This document shows, piece after piece, positions 1-8,470 of a stretch of DNA of 64,000 bases. The notes below the pieces were generated by a model. It saw only the letters and a list, made by a program, of their open reading frames with translations. It was not told the origin of the DNA and made no database searches. This DNA is from Myxococcota bacterium (GTDB taxonomy: Bacteria > Myxococcota_A > UBA9160 > UBA4427): positions 40,838 through 104,837 of the forward strand of contig JAPKBZ010000003.1 of NCBI GenBank assembly GCA_028823175.1, written 5' to 3'. Made by a program: the position numbers and the translations under genes. The number at the start of each line of letters is the position of its first letter. Position 1 is the first letter of the stretch.

Positions 1-1
1 C

Positions 2-373
2 TTCTTGGTCGAGGACTACTCGGGCAACCGGCTAATCAATTCCCCTGAGCTGGCCTTTGCCGGCTACGCCTCGTGGCCGCTTCGAAGCCGGTTTGGCGTT
101 CTCACGCCCCGCTTCGACTGGACCTACAAGAGCAAAGTCTTCTTCAGCGCGCAGAATAATGACGCCATCTCCCAGAAGCCGCTGTGGCTGCTGAATATGA
201 GGATCGGCTACACGACCCCGAACCAGAATGTCGAAATCGCTGGATGGGTCCGAAACGTGACCAATGCCGTCTACCGCGGTGACGTTCTCAACCTCGCCCG
301 TTTCCAAAGCGCGATTCTCTACGTCATGGGCGATCCCCGAACCTATGGCGTCACCCTCAACGTGAGGTTCTAA
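2..373 (+). CDS. TonB-dependent outer-membrane receptor, C-terminal part (5' end outside window)
   Basis: This is the last ~123 residues of a TonB-dependent receptor, a 22-strand outer-membrane barrel that imports a scarce ligand with energy from TonB. The reading frame is open from the first bases, so the gene starts outside the window. It aligns along its whole length with the C-terminus of the complete receptor at 10665-13535: both have SGN followed by a FAGY..SWP stretch, a GWVRN.TN strand, a VMG.PRTYGVTLNV motif, and end in an aromatic residue (F) as expected for barrel assembly. The following lipoprotein gene begins 3 bases after its stop, so the two are probably cotranscribed. The ligand cannot be read from this fragment. 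Confidence 0.9.
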   Translation, partial: FLVEDYSGNRLINSPELAFAGYASWPLRSRFGVLTPRFDWTYKSKVFFSAQNNDAISQKPLWLLNMRIGYTTPNQNVEIAGWVRNVTNAVYRGDVLNLARFQSAILYVMGDPRTYGVTLNVRF

Positions 374-376
374 CCA

Positions 377-1588
377 GTGGCCAGAAGATCATTCTCACGC
401 CCGATGGTCCGCGCTCTTCTCTCTAGCCTTGTACTCCTCGCGCTCACGTCCTGCCAGGCACCGAGTTCCGACCAAGCCCCTGCTCTCAATCGAAACGAGA
501 TGCAATCGGAAATCGCAGAGGCGCTCAAGATTTCGTCTATGAGCAAACGGTTCATTGCCATCGGCGCGCTCCTGAACAGCATCACCCCTGAAAATGCCCC
601 GGGAGCCGGCGAAGCCTACGCCGCGAATCTCTACGGCGTTCGCTCGTGCGAAATGCGCCCATTTGCCCACGCCTGGGCCTCCGTAGACGCTGACGCCGCT
701 GTCGAATATTCGCTCAACCTGACGACGAGTGGAGGACAGCGACGCAGGGAAGCGATCTCAGAATCCGTTCGAGCTTGGACCGCCCAGGACAGAGGGGCGG
801 GGGCCAAGGTCTTTCTGGCGGGACTCGACCCCTCCTCAGACGATTATCGGGTTGTCATCAACAACACCGTAATAGGTCTCGCCGAGGGGGGCTACCCCAG
901 CGAAGCCACTCCCCTCTTGGCCTCCCTCAACCCGGACGAGACCCGAGAAATGTTGATCTTCAAGCTCATGCTTGAGTTATTCCGTACGGACTACACCCAA
1001 GTCAGGGCCTGGGTAGATTCCATTCCTGAAGACGCGGCCAACGAGCTCAAGATCACGGCATTCGAGCGTGCCATGGCCCTGGGCATGACTATCGATCCCC
1101 AGAGCGCCCTCGGATGGTATGAGGAGCACCAATTTACCGATTATGCCGGGACCGAAGCCATCGCAACGATCTTGAAGGCTTACGTTGAGACCAGCCCCAG
1201 TGAGGCCCTAGCCTGGCTCATCCAACTCCCCCCCTCCCAGGCGAGAAGCGATGCTGTCCGCGACGCAGCCTACACTTGGCTAAAAACTGCACCGGACGAC
1301 GCATCCCCTTTTCTCCGAGCCAATCTGAACAGGCCTGAGATGGTGACGGCCATATTCCCTTATGCCCAGTTCATGATCAAAGAGGATTGGGTCGAGGCCG
1401 TCGAGTGGGCACGCCGCGTCCCGATTCCCTTCGAGCGAGCGCGAGTTCTTTCCCAGGCGCTCGTCGTCTGGGGGCATCGAGATCGCCCAGCCGTTATCGA
1501 GTGGCTAAAGGAGCACCCCGAAGTCGATGAACCCATCTTCGAAGCGGTCACGGACCAGCTCAAGGTCAAGCCCCAAGAGCTTTCATAA
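377..1588 (+). CDS. Predicted lipoprotein with helical repeats, function unknown
   Basis: A 403-residue protein starting at GTG, three bases after the TonB-receptor stop. The N-terminus has a basic stretch, a hydrophobic helix and a lipobox-like LTSC at about residue 25, so a lipid-anchored periplasmic or outer-membrane location is likely. The rest is largely alpha-helical by inspection, with recurring patterns such as SALGWYEE, EALAWLIQLP, EAVEWARRVP and AVIEWLKEHP that suggest HEAT- or TPR-like repeats of about 35-40 residues. I recognise no enzyme motif. Tight spacing to the receptor suggests it works with that receptor, perhaps as a surface or periplasmic partner; this is inference from context only. 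Confidence 0.75.
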   Translation: MARRSFSRPMVRALLSSLVLLALTSCQAPSSDQAPALNRNEMQSEIAEALKISSMSKRFIAIGALLNSITPENAPGAGEAYAANLYGVRSCEMRPFAHAWASVDADAAVEYSLNLTTSGGQRRREAISESVRAWTAQDRGAGAKVFLAGLDPSSDDYRVVINNTVIGLAEGGYPSEATPLLASLNPDETREMLIFKLMLELFRTDYTQVRAWVDSIPEDAANELKITAFERAMALGMTIDPQSALGWYEEHQFTDYAGTEAIATILKAYVETSPSEALAWLIQLPPSQARSDAVRDAAYTWLKTAPDDASPFLRANLNRPEMVTAIFPYAQFMIKEDWVEAVEWARRVPIPFERARVLSQALVVWGHRDRPAVIEWLKEHPEVDEPIFEAVTDQLKVKPQELS

Positions 1589-1625
1589 TCCAGTCCAACC
1601 CACCCAGGCGTTCGGACTCGAGTAA

Positions 1626-3116
1626 ATGAGGAGCACCAAGGTGCATCGTATACGCATAAAAGAAACCATCGGGCGTGCAGCGCTGATGATCAAATTAGCT
1701 GGATTAGCCACAGCCCTGCTCGTCATCCAAACCCCCTTGATCTACGCCGAGGACTCCTCATCAGACCCCGTCGCCCCAGCAGCAGCCCCAGCAGCAGCCC
1801 CAGCAGCAGCCCCAGCAGCAGCCGTTTCGGAAGCCGTTTCGGAAGCCAAAACGGAAGCCCAGAACGAAGATAGCCGCTGGCGACCCGAGCTAGGATTGGG
1901 CTTTATCCTTCATATTCAAGACCTTGAGGGCTCTGCGTCCGCAAATTTCATGGAGCTCGGCGCACCCAATTCCGACCAGGCAATCAGCCCCGGTTTTCGG
2001 TTCAGCTTGGGGATGAGCACGCCCGTCCTCCTGCCCGAATCCTCCTGGAAACCAAGGCTCTTCGCCCACACGGGCGTCCAATACCTTCTTGAAGAGTCTT
2101 ATACCGCCTACCGAGGATTCACCCCCGCGTCCGTGGGCTTTAATAATTCAGGCGCGGCACCCAACTGTGACGTTCCCGCTTGGCAGAAAAATGTGCGTGG
2201 CGACGAAACCCTGAATGTCGCGAGTAACTTTTACGACAACACTCATCTCCGCGAGAACTTGCCCGAACTCTGGAGACAAAACCTCAACACGACCACAGGA
2301 GGGACTAATCCCGAAAACACCCTCTCCGAACCCTACGCGCAACAGAGAAACGACGCAGGCGTAAACGGCTCCGTGAGCTGGCCCGTGAATGCCCCCCAGC
2401 CAACCATTTCGCCGCCTCTACAGCTCGACCCCGCGAATCCCGCTGCCCCTGCACCTGGATTCGCGACGGGTGGCTTCGCGATCGGCGGGGTGGACTGCAC
2501 CACGAACACCAAAGTGACCACGAGCATCGACGCGATGTGGTTCCTCGGGGCGGGAGTTGAAGTCACCCTGCCCGTTCTCTCCAAGCAATTCCATGTTCGG
2601 GCCTCGGCCGACTACGTCGGCCAAAGCTTCGGCGACGTCAAAGCGAGCTGGGACCGACAAAACTCCTTCGATGTCTGCACGAATAGAGGCGTATTTGGCA
2701 GCAACCAAAGCTGCTTCCCCGCAGTCGCCGGGGGGGGGGGCACATCGCTGAACAGAACCAAGCTCAACGGAAGACGCCTCACGGCCAGCACCACGGGAGA
2801 CGGGTTTACCACCCACGCACTAGGCACCAGCGTTCAAATTGACGTCGATGTCTACAAGAAGGGCGACCTTCGACTGAGCCTTTTCCTCGAAATGCGAGTC
2901 GCGTGGCTCCTGAGTCAGCCCGAATCCAACCTGACGCTGGGCGTCCCCCAGCAGAACTACAACGACCAAAACTGCGCCGCGAACCCGGGGGGCCCATACC
3001 ACTGCGACTACCTTGCCGGGAGCGGCAATCCAGAAGTTGAATTCAATATCATGCCCGACGAGTTTATGGCGCAAGGCGGCGGTGGCATTCGGATCCTCTG
3101 GTCTCCCCCGTGGTAG
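1626..3116 (+). CDS. Outer-membrane beta-barrel protein with Ala/Pro-rich N-terminal linker and G-tract
   Basis: A 496-residue exported protein. The signal peptide (hydrophobic core ending near IYAED) lies at about residues 20-42; an internal ATG at 1686 is an alternative start. After it comes a low-complexity four-residue repeat made of 12-base DNA units, then alternating polar/hydrophobic segments typical of barrel strands (for example RWRPELGLGF, FHVRASADYVG, DLRLSLFLEMR). The extracellular parts are rich in Asn, Pro and Cys. An uninterrupted run of 11 G at 2730-2740 encodes a glycine stretch; a one-base change in that run would shift the frame and truncate the protein. No specific family is recognised. 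It lies 37 bases after the lipoprotein gene, on the same strand. Confidence 0.75.
   Translation: MRSTKVHRIRIKETIGRAALMIKLAGLATALLVIQTPLIYAEDSSSDPVAPAAAPAAAPAAAPAAAVSEAVSEAKTEAQNEDSRWRPELGLGFILHIQDLEGSASANFMELGAPNSDQAISPGFRFSLGMSTPVLLPESSWKPRLFAHTGVQYLLEESYTAYRGFTPASVGFNNSGAAPNCDVPAWQKNVRGDETLNVASNFYDNTHLRENLPELWRQNLNTTTGGTNPENTLSEPYAQQRNDAGVNGSVSWPVNAPQPTISPPLQLDPANPAAPAPGFATGGFAIGGVDCTTNTKVTTSIDAMWFLGAGVEVTLPVLSKQFHVRASADYVGQSFGDVKASWDRQNSFDVCTNRGVFGSNQSCFPAVAGGGGTSLNRTKLNGRRLTASTTGDGFTTHALGTSVQIDVDVYKKGDLRLSLFLEMRVAWLLSQPESNLTLGVPQQNYNDQNCAANPGGPYHCDYLAGSGNPEVEFNIMPDEFMAQGGGGIRILWSPPW
1773..1868 (+). repeat. 12-base tandem repeat inside a coding region
   Basis: Four exact copies of a 12-base unit (gccccagcagca) run from 1773 to 1820. 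They are followed by two exact copies of a second 12-base unit (gccgtttcggaa, 1821-1844) and then two diverged copies to about 1868. The period stays at 12 bases throughout and encodes AAPA-type and then AVSE/AKTE/AQNE-type tetrapeptides. Because the unit is a multiple of three, copy-number change would lengthen or shorten the periplasmic linker without breaking the frame. Confidence 0.9.
2730..2740 (+). repeat. Homopolymeric tract of 11 G within an outer-membrane protein gene
   Basis: Eleven consecutive G bases encode part of a four-glycine stretch at about residues 369-372 of the barrel protein. In many bacteria, G or C tracts of this length inside or before surface-protein genes slip during replication and act as on/off switches. 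Here the tract leaves the gene in frame. Phase variation itself is inference. Confidence 0.85.
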
Positions 3117-3145
3117 CACCTCAATCATGTGACGAAAGGAAAGCG

Positions 3146-3487
3146 ATGCGAGTTATCACTCGACTGCATTCACTCCTCCTGACCGGGACTCTTGTCTTTC
3201 TGGTGATGGGCCTCGCCGCGCCTGTGGCCCTTGCCGAAGACGGAGGTAAAGGAGATGCAGACGCCGCCTCCTCCAATTTTGACGAAGTGGTCGATAAGGC
3301 CTTCGATGTGATCGTCTTACGCCCACTGGATGCCGCCGCACTCGCGTGTGGCACGGTGCTCATGGTCCCGGCCGGGATCCTTGGCGCCATAGGGGGCGGA
3401 GAGGCTGTATCCGACGCCTGGGATCTTCTCGTTGTCTCCTCGTGGGAGGCCCTGGTCGATCGGCCGCTCGGCCGCTGGGACTCCTAG
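3146..3487 (+). CDS. Small exported protein, function unknown
   Basis: A 113-residue protein. I chose the ATG at 3146 because it is preceded by a purine-rich ribosome-binding site (gaaaggaaag) and begins a clean signal peptide (MRVITRL..., hydrophobic core, cleavage near VALAED). An upstream GTG at 3110 would overlap the previous gene. The mature part has a short acidic linker, then hydrophobic segments around LDAAALACGTVLMVPAGILG, and a repeated RPL motif (VLRPLDAA and VDRPLGRW). That RPL-hydrophobic-RPL layout looks like a small membrane-associated periplasmic protein, but I cannot assign a family. It is the last gene of the plus-strand run that begins with the TonB-receptor fragment. Confidence 0.7.
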   Translation: MRVITRLHSLLLTGTLVFLVMGLAAPVALAEDGGKGDADAASSNFDEVVDKAFDVIVLRPLDAAALACGTVLMVPAGILGAIGGGEAVSDAWDLLVVSSWEALVDRPLGRWDS

Positions 3488-3497
3488 CCCGAGCTTG

Positions 3498-3507
3498 CCC
3501 CCCCCCC
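3498..3507. repeat. Tract of 10 C between convergent genes
   Basis: Ten consecutive C bases lie in the 48-base gap between the small exported protein and the convergent TMTC-like gene. Similar shorter G/C runs (9 bases) occur at 3729-3737 inside that gene, at about 32699-32707, and at 63707-63715, so long G/C homopolymers are a recurring trait of this window. Confidence 0.85.
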
Positions 3508-3535
3508 GCGCATAGAGGGCCTCGCGTCTCGCGCG

Positions 3536-5326
3536 TCAGTCCGGGCGGGTCTCATCAGCCAGCGCAGCCGCGCGTGCAACCCCAAGGGTATCCAGAAGCT
3601 CCGGGTGCCCTGGCTCTCGGGCCAAGGCCTCGGTCACCAGCTGAATCGCAGCGTCCGGATCGCGTAGCCCCGGCACGGATGACTGGGCGAGGATCCAAGC
3701 CAGATTATTCATGATCTGCCAGTCGCCACCCCCCCCCTGCAAAGCCGCGCGATACGCTTCCGCTGCCTTTGCGTCGTCACCCAGGGCCTGCGCCGCCGTA
3801 CCCAGGCTGGCATGAAGCCCCGGGCCCTTAAGCCCCAGCCCGAGCGCCTTGCCCAACTCCACCTGAGCCTCCTGGTGGCGACCCGATTGGTTGAGTGCGT
3901 CCGCCAGGGCGACCCGGCTCTCCGCCCAGTTCGGACGGATTTGAACCGCAGCACGAAGATGTTCCTCTCCCGCTCCCCAATTCCCCTCCGTCCAATAGGC
4001 AACGCCCAGATGCCTATGGGCGATGGCATTGCTCTGAGTCACATCTAGAGCGTGCTCGAACAGCGCTTTCGTATTCTCCCAATGCCCCACCTGCTGACGC
4101 GCCACGACCATCAATCCAGCAACCAACACGAAAGCCAAACCCCAAACCCAGCGCACCCACCCGCGTCGCGTCGCGCACTCAGCCCAAAAGCCGGCGACCA
4201 CCACAAGAAGGCCGATGAGTGGGATGTACATGTACCGGTCAGCGTGGGCCTGACCTCCTACCTGCACGAAGCCCATCATGGGGATCAATGTGAGAATGAA
4301 CCAGAGCCACCCCATAAGCACATAGCGCCTTTGAGGTGAAGCCCAAACGGCGAGACCCGTCAGTACTATCCCCGACGTCCAGGCCAGCCAAGGGACCCAA
4401 CCCCGCAAGCTTGCGGCTTCGGGATAGGGATAGAAAACCGCGAGCCCTGCCGGCCAGAAGGATTGCCCGATATACGTCCAGTAGCTCAGCCCTGCGTTCA
4501 GAAAACGCGTCATCCATGGCACGAGTGTCGTTGAGTTCGCGCCCGCTTCACCCTGGGCAAAGACTGTGAGTCCCCCTAGGACCAGGGCGCACACGATAAT
4601 CAAAGCCTTCTCCCGCAGACGAGGCCACAGGTCAGAGAGCCTCTCCAGGCGTCGAAGTGGCCAATAATCCAGCAAGAGCAGGCTTACCGGTAGAGCGACT
4701 GCCGTCGGCTTTGAGAGGCATGCCAGGACCGAAAGAATGAGCACCGCCGCATACCGCCCACGCCCGGGGCGTTCGGAATAGAAAACGTAGGCGAGCAGGC
4801 AAGACATCCAGAAAACCGCGGCCAGTACGTCCTTGCGCTCGGAAGCCCACGCCACGGACTCTACGTGGAGCGGGTGCACGGCAAAAATAAGTGCCACCCA
4901 GGCACTGGGAAGGAGACGGTTCGTTGCGCGTAGCAGCCAGAGGAAGAGCAGTACCGAGGCCAGTAAATGCAGGACCACATTACCCAGTAAATACGGGGTC
5001 GGGGTCGGACCATGGATCGCATCCCCAACAAGGATGGTGAGCGAGGTGAGCGGAGACCAGTTGGCCATTCGGGTCTCGGAGAATGCGGCCACTAGATCAG
5101 CCCCACTCAGACGACCGTCCAAAGCGGGGCTATCGACGAAGTAGCCGTAGTCATCCCAATCGACGAACTCGTGTTCGACGACCTGGCCGTAGATCACGGC
5201 GACCGCGAGGCCCAGCGACGCAAGCACCCAGGCCGCCCCTTTCATCGGCCTAACAACGCGCGCGTCCTGCTCCCCCCTGGGCCCCCTATCTCCCCGCTCC
5301 CAGGCTGATCGAACCTCGCTCTGCAT
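3536..5326 (-). CDS. TMTC-like integral membrane protein: GT-C type membrane domain plus C-terminal TPRs
   Basis: A 596-residue protein with about ten transmembrane helices followed by tetratricopeptide repeats. The N-terminal half carries the signature of bacterial relatives of TMTC/GT-C glycosyltransferases: FVDWDDYGYF in the first periplasmic loop (acidic pair), NWSPLTSLT, and HPLHVESVAWASERKDVL. From about residue 420 there are TPR units (HRHLGVAYWTEGNWGAGEEH, ESRVALADALNQSGRHQEA and others) and a final NNLAWILA / LDTLGVA pair. Family knowledge suggests transfer of sugar from a polyprenyl-phosphate donor to protein or lipid at the periplasmic face; this is not proven here. An internal ATG at 5245 is an alternative start. 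It is divergent from the spermidine-synthase-like operon. Confidence 0.82.
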   Translation of the reverse strand: MQSEVRSAWERGDRGPRGEQDARVVRPMKGAAWVLASLGLAVAVIYGQVVEHEFVDWDDYGYFVDSPALDGRLSGADLVAAFSETRMANWSPLTSLTILVGDAIHGPTPTPYLLGNVVLHLLASVLLFLWLLRATNRLLPSAWVALIFAVHPLHVESVAWASERKDVLAAVFWMSCLLAYVFYSERPGRGRYAAVLILSVLACLSKPTAVALPVSLLLLDYWPLRRLERLSDLWPRLREKALIIVCALVLGGLTVFAQGEAGANSTTLVPWMTRFLNAGLSYWTYIGQSFWPAGLAVFYPYPEAASLRGWVPWLAWTSGIVLTGLAVWASPQRRYVLMGWLWFILTLIPMMGFVQVGGQAHADRYMYIPLIGLLVVVAGFWAECATRRGWVRWVWGLAFVLVAGLMVVARQQVGHWENTKALFEHALDVTQSNAIAHRHLGVAYWTEGNWGAGEEHLRAAVQIRPNWAESRVALADALNQSGRHQEAQVELGKALGLGLKGPGLHASLGTAAQALGDDAKAAEAYRAALQGGGGDWQIMNNLAWILAQSSVPGLRDPDAAIQLVTEALAREPGHPELLDTLGVARAAALADETRPD

Positions 5327-5443
5327 AGGGGCAGATTAGCCGGGTCCGGGCGGGTGCGCGCCCTATTATGCCCGCCGAGCACGACGAGTTCGTGTTACGC
5401 TTCCCGCTTGTTATCTACCCCCCGGAACGGCTGGCTGGGACGA

Positions 5444-8400
5444 ATGGACGCGCCTTTTCTACTTCTTCAGTTGTGTTTTTTCGTTTCCGGTTTCGCAGCA
5501 CTGCTCTATGAAACCGCGTGGACCCGGGAACTGGCCTCGGTATTCGGCACCTCGGAGTTGGCCATTTCCGCGGTGCTTGCCGCCTATATGGGTGGCCTCG
5601 CCCTAGGCGCCACCCTCGTCGCCCGCTGGGCACCGCGCATACGCCGCCCCGTACTCGCCTACGGATTATTGGAGCTTGGAATCGCCCTGGGCGCCCTATG
5701 GGTTCCTTTCGCCATCCGTCTCATGAGCGGACTCTACGTCAACTGGCTTGGGGAACTCGACACCCCTCCCGCCCAGCTCGGCCTAATGACTGCGCTGTTC
5801 CACCTGGCAGGGACCTTTCTGGTTCTCCTGCCCTGCACGACCCTAATGGGTGCCACCCTCCCCCTACTCGCCCGTTATGCAGTGAATCACGAGGACGAGA
5901 TCGGCCCGCGAATCGGGCTTCTCTACGGCGTCAACACCGCCGGCGCCATTTTCGGAGCGCTCGCCGCCGCCTTCCTCCTGCTCCCTTCGCTCGGGCTACG
6001 CCAAACCATTTACTTCGGTGCTGCCGCCAATATCTTTGTCTTTCTCTCCGCCGCCGGCCTCTCGAGGATTTCCAGCCCGGCCTCGAGCGCGCCCGACCGT
6101 GCCGTCCCAGTCGTTTCCCGAGTTCGCCTCGCGATCCTCCCGCTGATCGCTCTCTCCGGCATGGTCTCCTTCATGTACGAAGTGCTTTGGGTACGGATAC
6201 TCGGTTATGTGCTGGGCGGAAGCACCGCAGCCTTCGCCTCGATGCTTTCGAGTTTCCTTCTCGGAATCGCCCTGGGAAGCGCTATCGCCTCTCGCTTCGC
6301 ACGGACCTACCGCCAAGCCGCACTGGGGTTCGCCGTGACCCAACTCGGGACAGCATTTTTCGCGGCCCTCAGTTTCAGCTTCGCGAACCAGATTCCAGGC
6401 TTCGCGGCGCAACTCGGTGCGGGAATCTCAAACCTCGCCCCTGGCGCTCTCATCGCCGTGATCGTACTTCTCCCCACCACTCTTTGGATTGGTGCCACCT
6501 TTCCCTTCGCCGTGCGGATCCTCGCCCATCAGGCCGACGCCGCAGCCGCCGCGAGTGCACGCGTCTACGCCTGGAATACCCTGGGCTCAATCGCTGGATC
6601 GATCGGGGCAGGCTTCTTCTTTCTTCCCCTGATCGGATTCCACGGAACCCTCGCAGCGGGCGTACTGATCAACCTCCTCCTCGCCGCCAGCAGCGGAATT
6701 GTCTTCAACCCGGGGAGAGCGGGCCGAATCGTGGCCCTGGCCGCTCTCGTCGGAAGCGCAGCCTTTCTCCTTGTTCGCCCGGAAGCCCCAATGGAGATCC
6801 TTGGCCGCTCGACCCTGACCGGGCGCCACTTCGATGGCGAACTGGAGTATCTCGGCGTAGGTCGGTCGGCGACCGTGACCCTCTCGCGAACGCCCTATGC
6901 CCGAAGGCTTGCCACCAACGGACTTCCGGAGGCCTCCATGGAAGGGCCCGGGGCCCCGCCCGACAAATTCCATGATGCCCGCTGGCTCGGCCTGCTCCCG
7001 GTCCTGACCCGACCCGAGGCCGAAAGAATTCTCATCATCGGGCTGGGAGGCGGCAATACCCTGGGAGCCGTTCCGGCCAGCGTCGATGAAATAGAAGTGA
7101 TTGAACTCGAACCCGAGGTCGTCATTGCCAACAATATCGTGGGTGCTGACCGCCTCGGCGGAGCCCCTCTGGATGACCCGCGCGTCCACCTCAGGATCGG
7201 CGATGCTCGGGGCGCCCTTATGCTCAGCGATCGGCGCTACGACGCGATCATCTCTCAGCCGTCCCACCCTTGGACATCCGGAGCATCGCATCTCTACACC
7301 CGGGAATTTTTCGAGATGGTATCCGAACGCCTGGAAAGAGACGGCGTCTTCGTGCAGTGGATGGGCCTCGGCTTTGTCGATGCAGATCTCCTTCGCAGCC
7401 TCGTCGGGACCCTCAGTGACGTTTTTGAACACCTTCTTGTCATCAGCCCTGGGACCGTTGTCGGCCAGGCGTCAATGGCCTTCGTCGCGTCGAACCAGCC
7501 GCTCCCTATACTCGAAACGACACCAATTGCCCTAAACATCGCAGGGGACGAACTGGCTCGAGTGGGCGTACACACACCTGAGGATGTGGCCGCCGTACTT
7601 GTACTTGACAACGAGGCCGCTCGCGAATTCTCTCGCGGAAGCGTCAGGATCACCGACGATCACAATCTCCTCGCCTGGGCAGCGAGTCGCGTCGGCAGAA
7701 AATCAGGCGACGCGGAGTCCCTCGCAAGCGCCATCGGAACTCACGATATTTTGCCTACGATCGCGGCAGATTACGCCTCAGACCAACTCGTGCGAAGGCT
7801 CCTCCAGCGACGAGCACAGAATCGCGCGGTAGCCCTAATCGGATCCCTTGAGGGCGCAGACAAGTCCAGCGCCCAGGGCTGGCTCTTCCTCGAATCGGGG
7901 CGCTCCCAGGCCGCAACAGCCCAGTTCAGAGCCGCCCTTGATAACGAACCCAACCATCAGGGCGCCCTCGCCGGCCTTGCCCTCACGGCTCCAGGCGCCG
8001 TGGATATCCCCACCTTGCCCGTGCCATTGGCTGCACTCATCGCCGGACGCGTGAGCCTTCGGCGAGGCGACTGGGAAGCGGTCGCCGGGCTTGACTCCAT
8101 CTTGGAGGAGTGGACACCCGGGTCCCTGCTCTACCCGGAAGCCACTCGGCTGCGAATCGGTTGGCGACTCGCCACAGAAGACCCGGAAAGCGGGCACGAG
8201 GCGCTCTCCCTCAGCGACCAACTCCTCACACGATCCCGCAAACCGGGGGACCTTCTTTTGAGGACCGCAGCGGCGGCCCAGGCCGGGCTCGATGATCACG
8301 GATGGGCCTCCCTCGAAAGGCTACGCACCCGCCTTGGGAGTTCACGCAACTCTCCAAGCTTAGCTCGCCGGGCCATCAACCTCTCTGCCGACCTCAAGCC

Positions 8401-8470
8401 CGCCAAAGGCAGCCGAGGCACTATCGAAGGCATTGCTCAGTACGCTAGACAGGGCGACCAAAGCCGTTGA
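5444..8470 (+). CDS. Membrane-fused spermidine-synthase-like protein with C-terminal TPR-like tail
   Basis: A 1008-residue protein from the ATG at 5444, which is preceded by a GGGA ribosome-binding site. Residues 1-475 hold some 12-14 hydrophobic helices (GFAALLYETAWTREL at the N-terminus is typical of this family). A Rossmann methyltransferase-like domain follows at about 500-770 with LIIGLGGGNTLG (nucleotide loop), a VIELEPEVV acidic turn, GDARGAL, and the YDAIISQPSHPW segment of spermidine-synthase homologues. The last ~200 residues look TPR-like. Family proteins with the membrane part usually lack demonstrated spermidine synthesis, so the substrate is open. Its stop overlaps the next gene's TTG start by four bases, indicating translational coupling. 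Confidence 0.85.
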   Translation: MDAPFLLLQLCFFVSGFAALLYETAWTRELASVFGTSELAISAVLAAYMGGLALGATLVARWAPRIRRPVLAYGLLELGIALGALWVPFAIRLMSGLYVNWLGELDTPPAQLGLMTALFHLAGTFLVLLPCTTLMGATLPLLARYAVNHEDEIGPRIGLLYGVNTAGAIFGALAAAFLLLPSLGLRQTIYFGAAANIFVFLSAAGLSRISSPASSAPDRAVPVVSRVRLAILPLIALSGMVSFMYEVLWVRILGYVLGGSTAAFASMLSSFLLGIALGSAIASRFARTYRQAALGFAVTQLGTAFFAALSFSFANQIPGFAAQLGAGISNLAPGALIAVIVLLPTTLWIGATFPFAVRILAHQADAAAAASARVYAWNTLGSIAGSIGAGFFFLPLIGFHGTLAAGVLINLLLAASSGIVFNPGRAGRIVALAALVGSAAFLLVRPEAPMEILGRSTLTGRHFDGELEYLGVGRSATVTLSRTPYARRLATNGLPEASMEGPGAPPDKFHDARWLGLLPVLTRPEAERILIIGLGGGNTLGAVPASVDEIEVIELEPEVVIANNIVGADRLGGAPLDDPRVHLRIGDARGALMLSDRRYDAIISQPSHPWTSGASHLYTREFFEMVSERLERDGVFVQWMGLGFVDADLLRSLVGTLSDVFEHLLVISPGTVVGQASMAFVASNQPLPILETTPIALNIAGDELARVGVHTPEDVAAVLVLDNEAAREFSRGSVRITDDHNLLAWAASRVGRKSGDAESLASAIGTHDILPTIAADYASDQLVRRLLQRRAQNRAVALIGSLEGADKSSAQGWLFLESGRSQAATAQFRAALDNEPNHQGALAGLALTAPGAVDIPTLPVPLAALIAGRVSLRRGDWEAVAGLDSILEEWTPGSLLYPEATRLRIGWRLATEDPESGHEALSLSDQLLTRSRKPGDLLLRTAAAAQAGLDDHGWASLERLRTRLGSSRNSPSLARRAINLSADLKPAKGSRGTIEGIAQYARQGDQSR

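Noticed and set aside
5518..6975. Open frame of 485 codons in another plus-strand frame of the first spermidine-synthase-like gene
   Set aside because: Arg/Pro/Ser-rich composition with no hydrophobic pattern; it is a frame shadow of the membrane domain.
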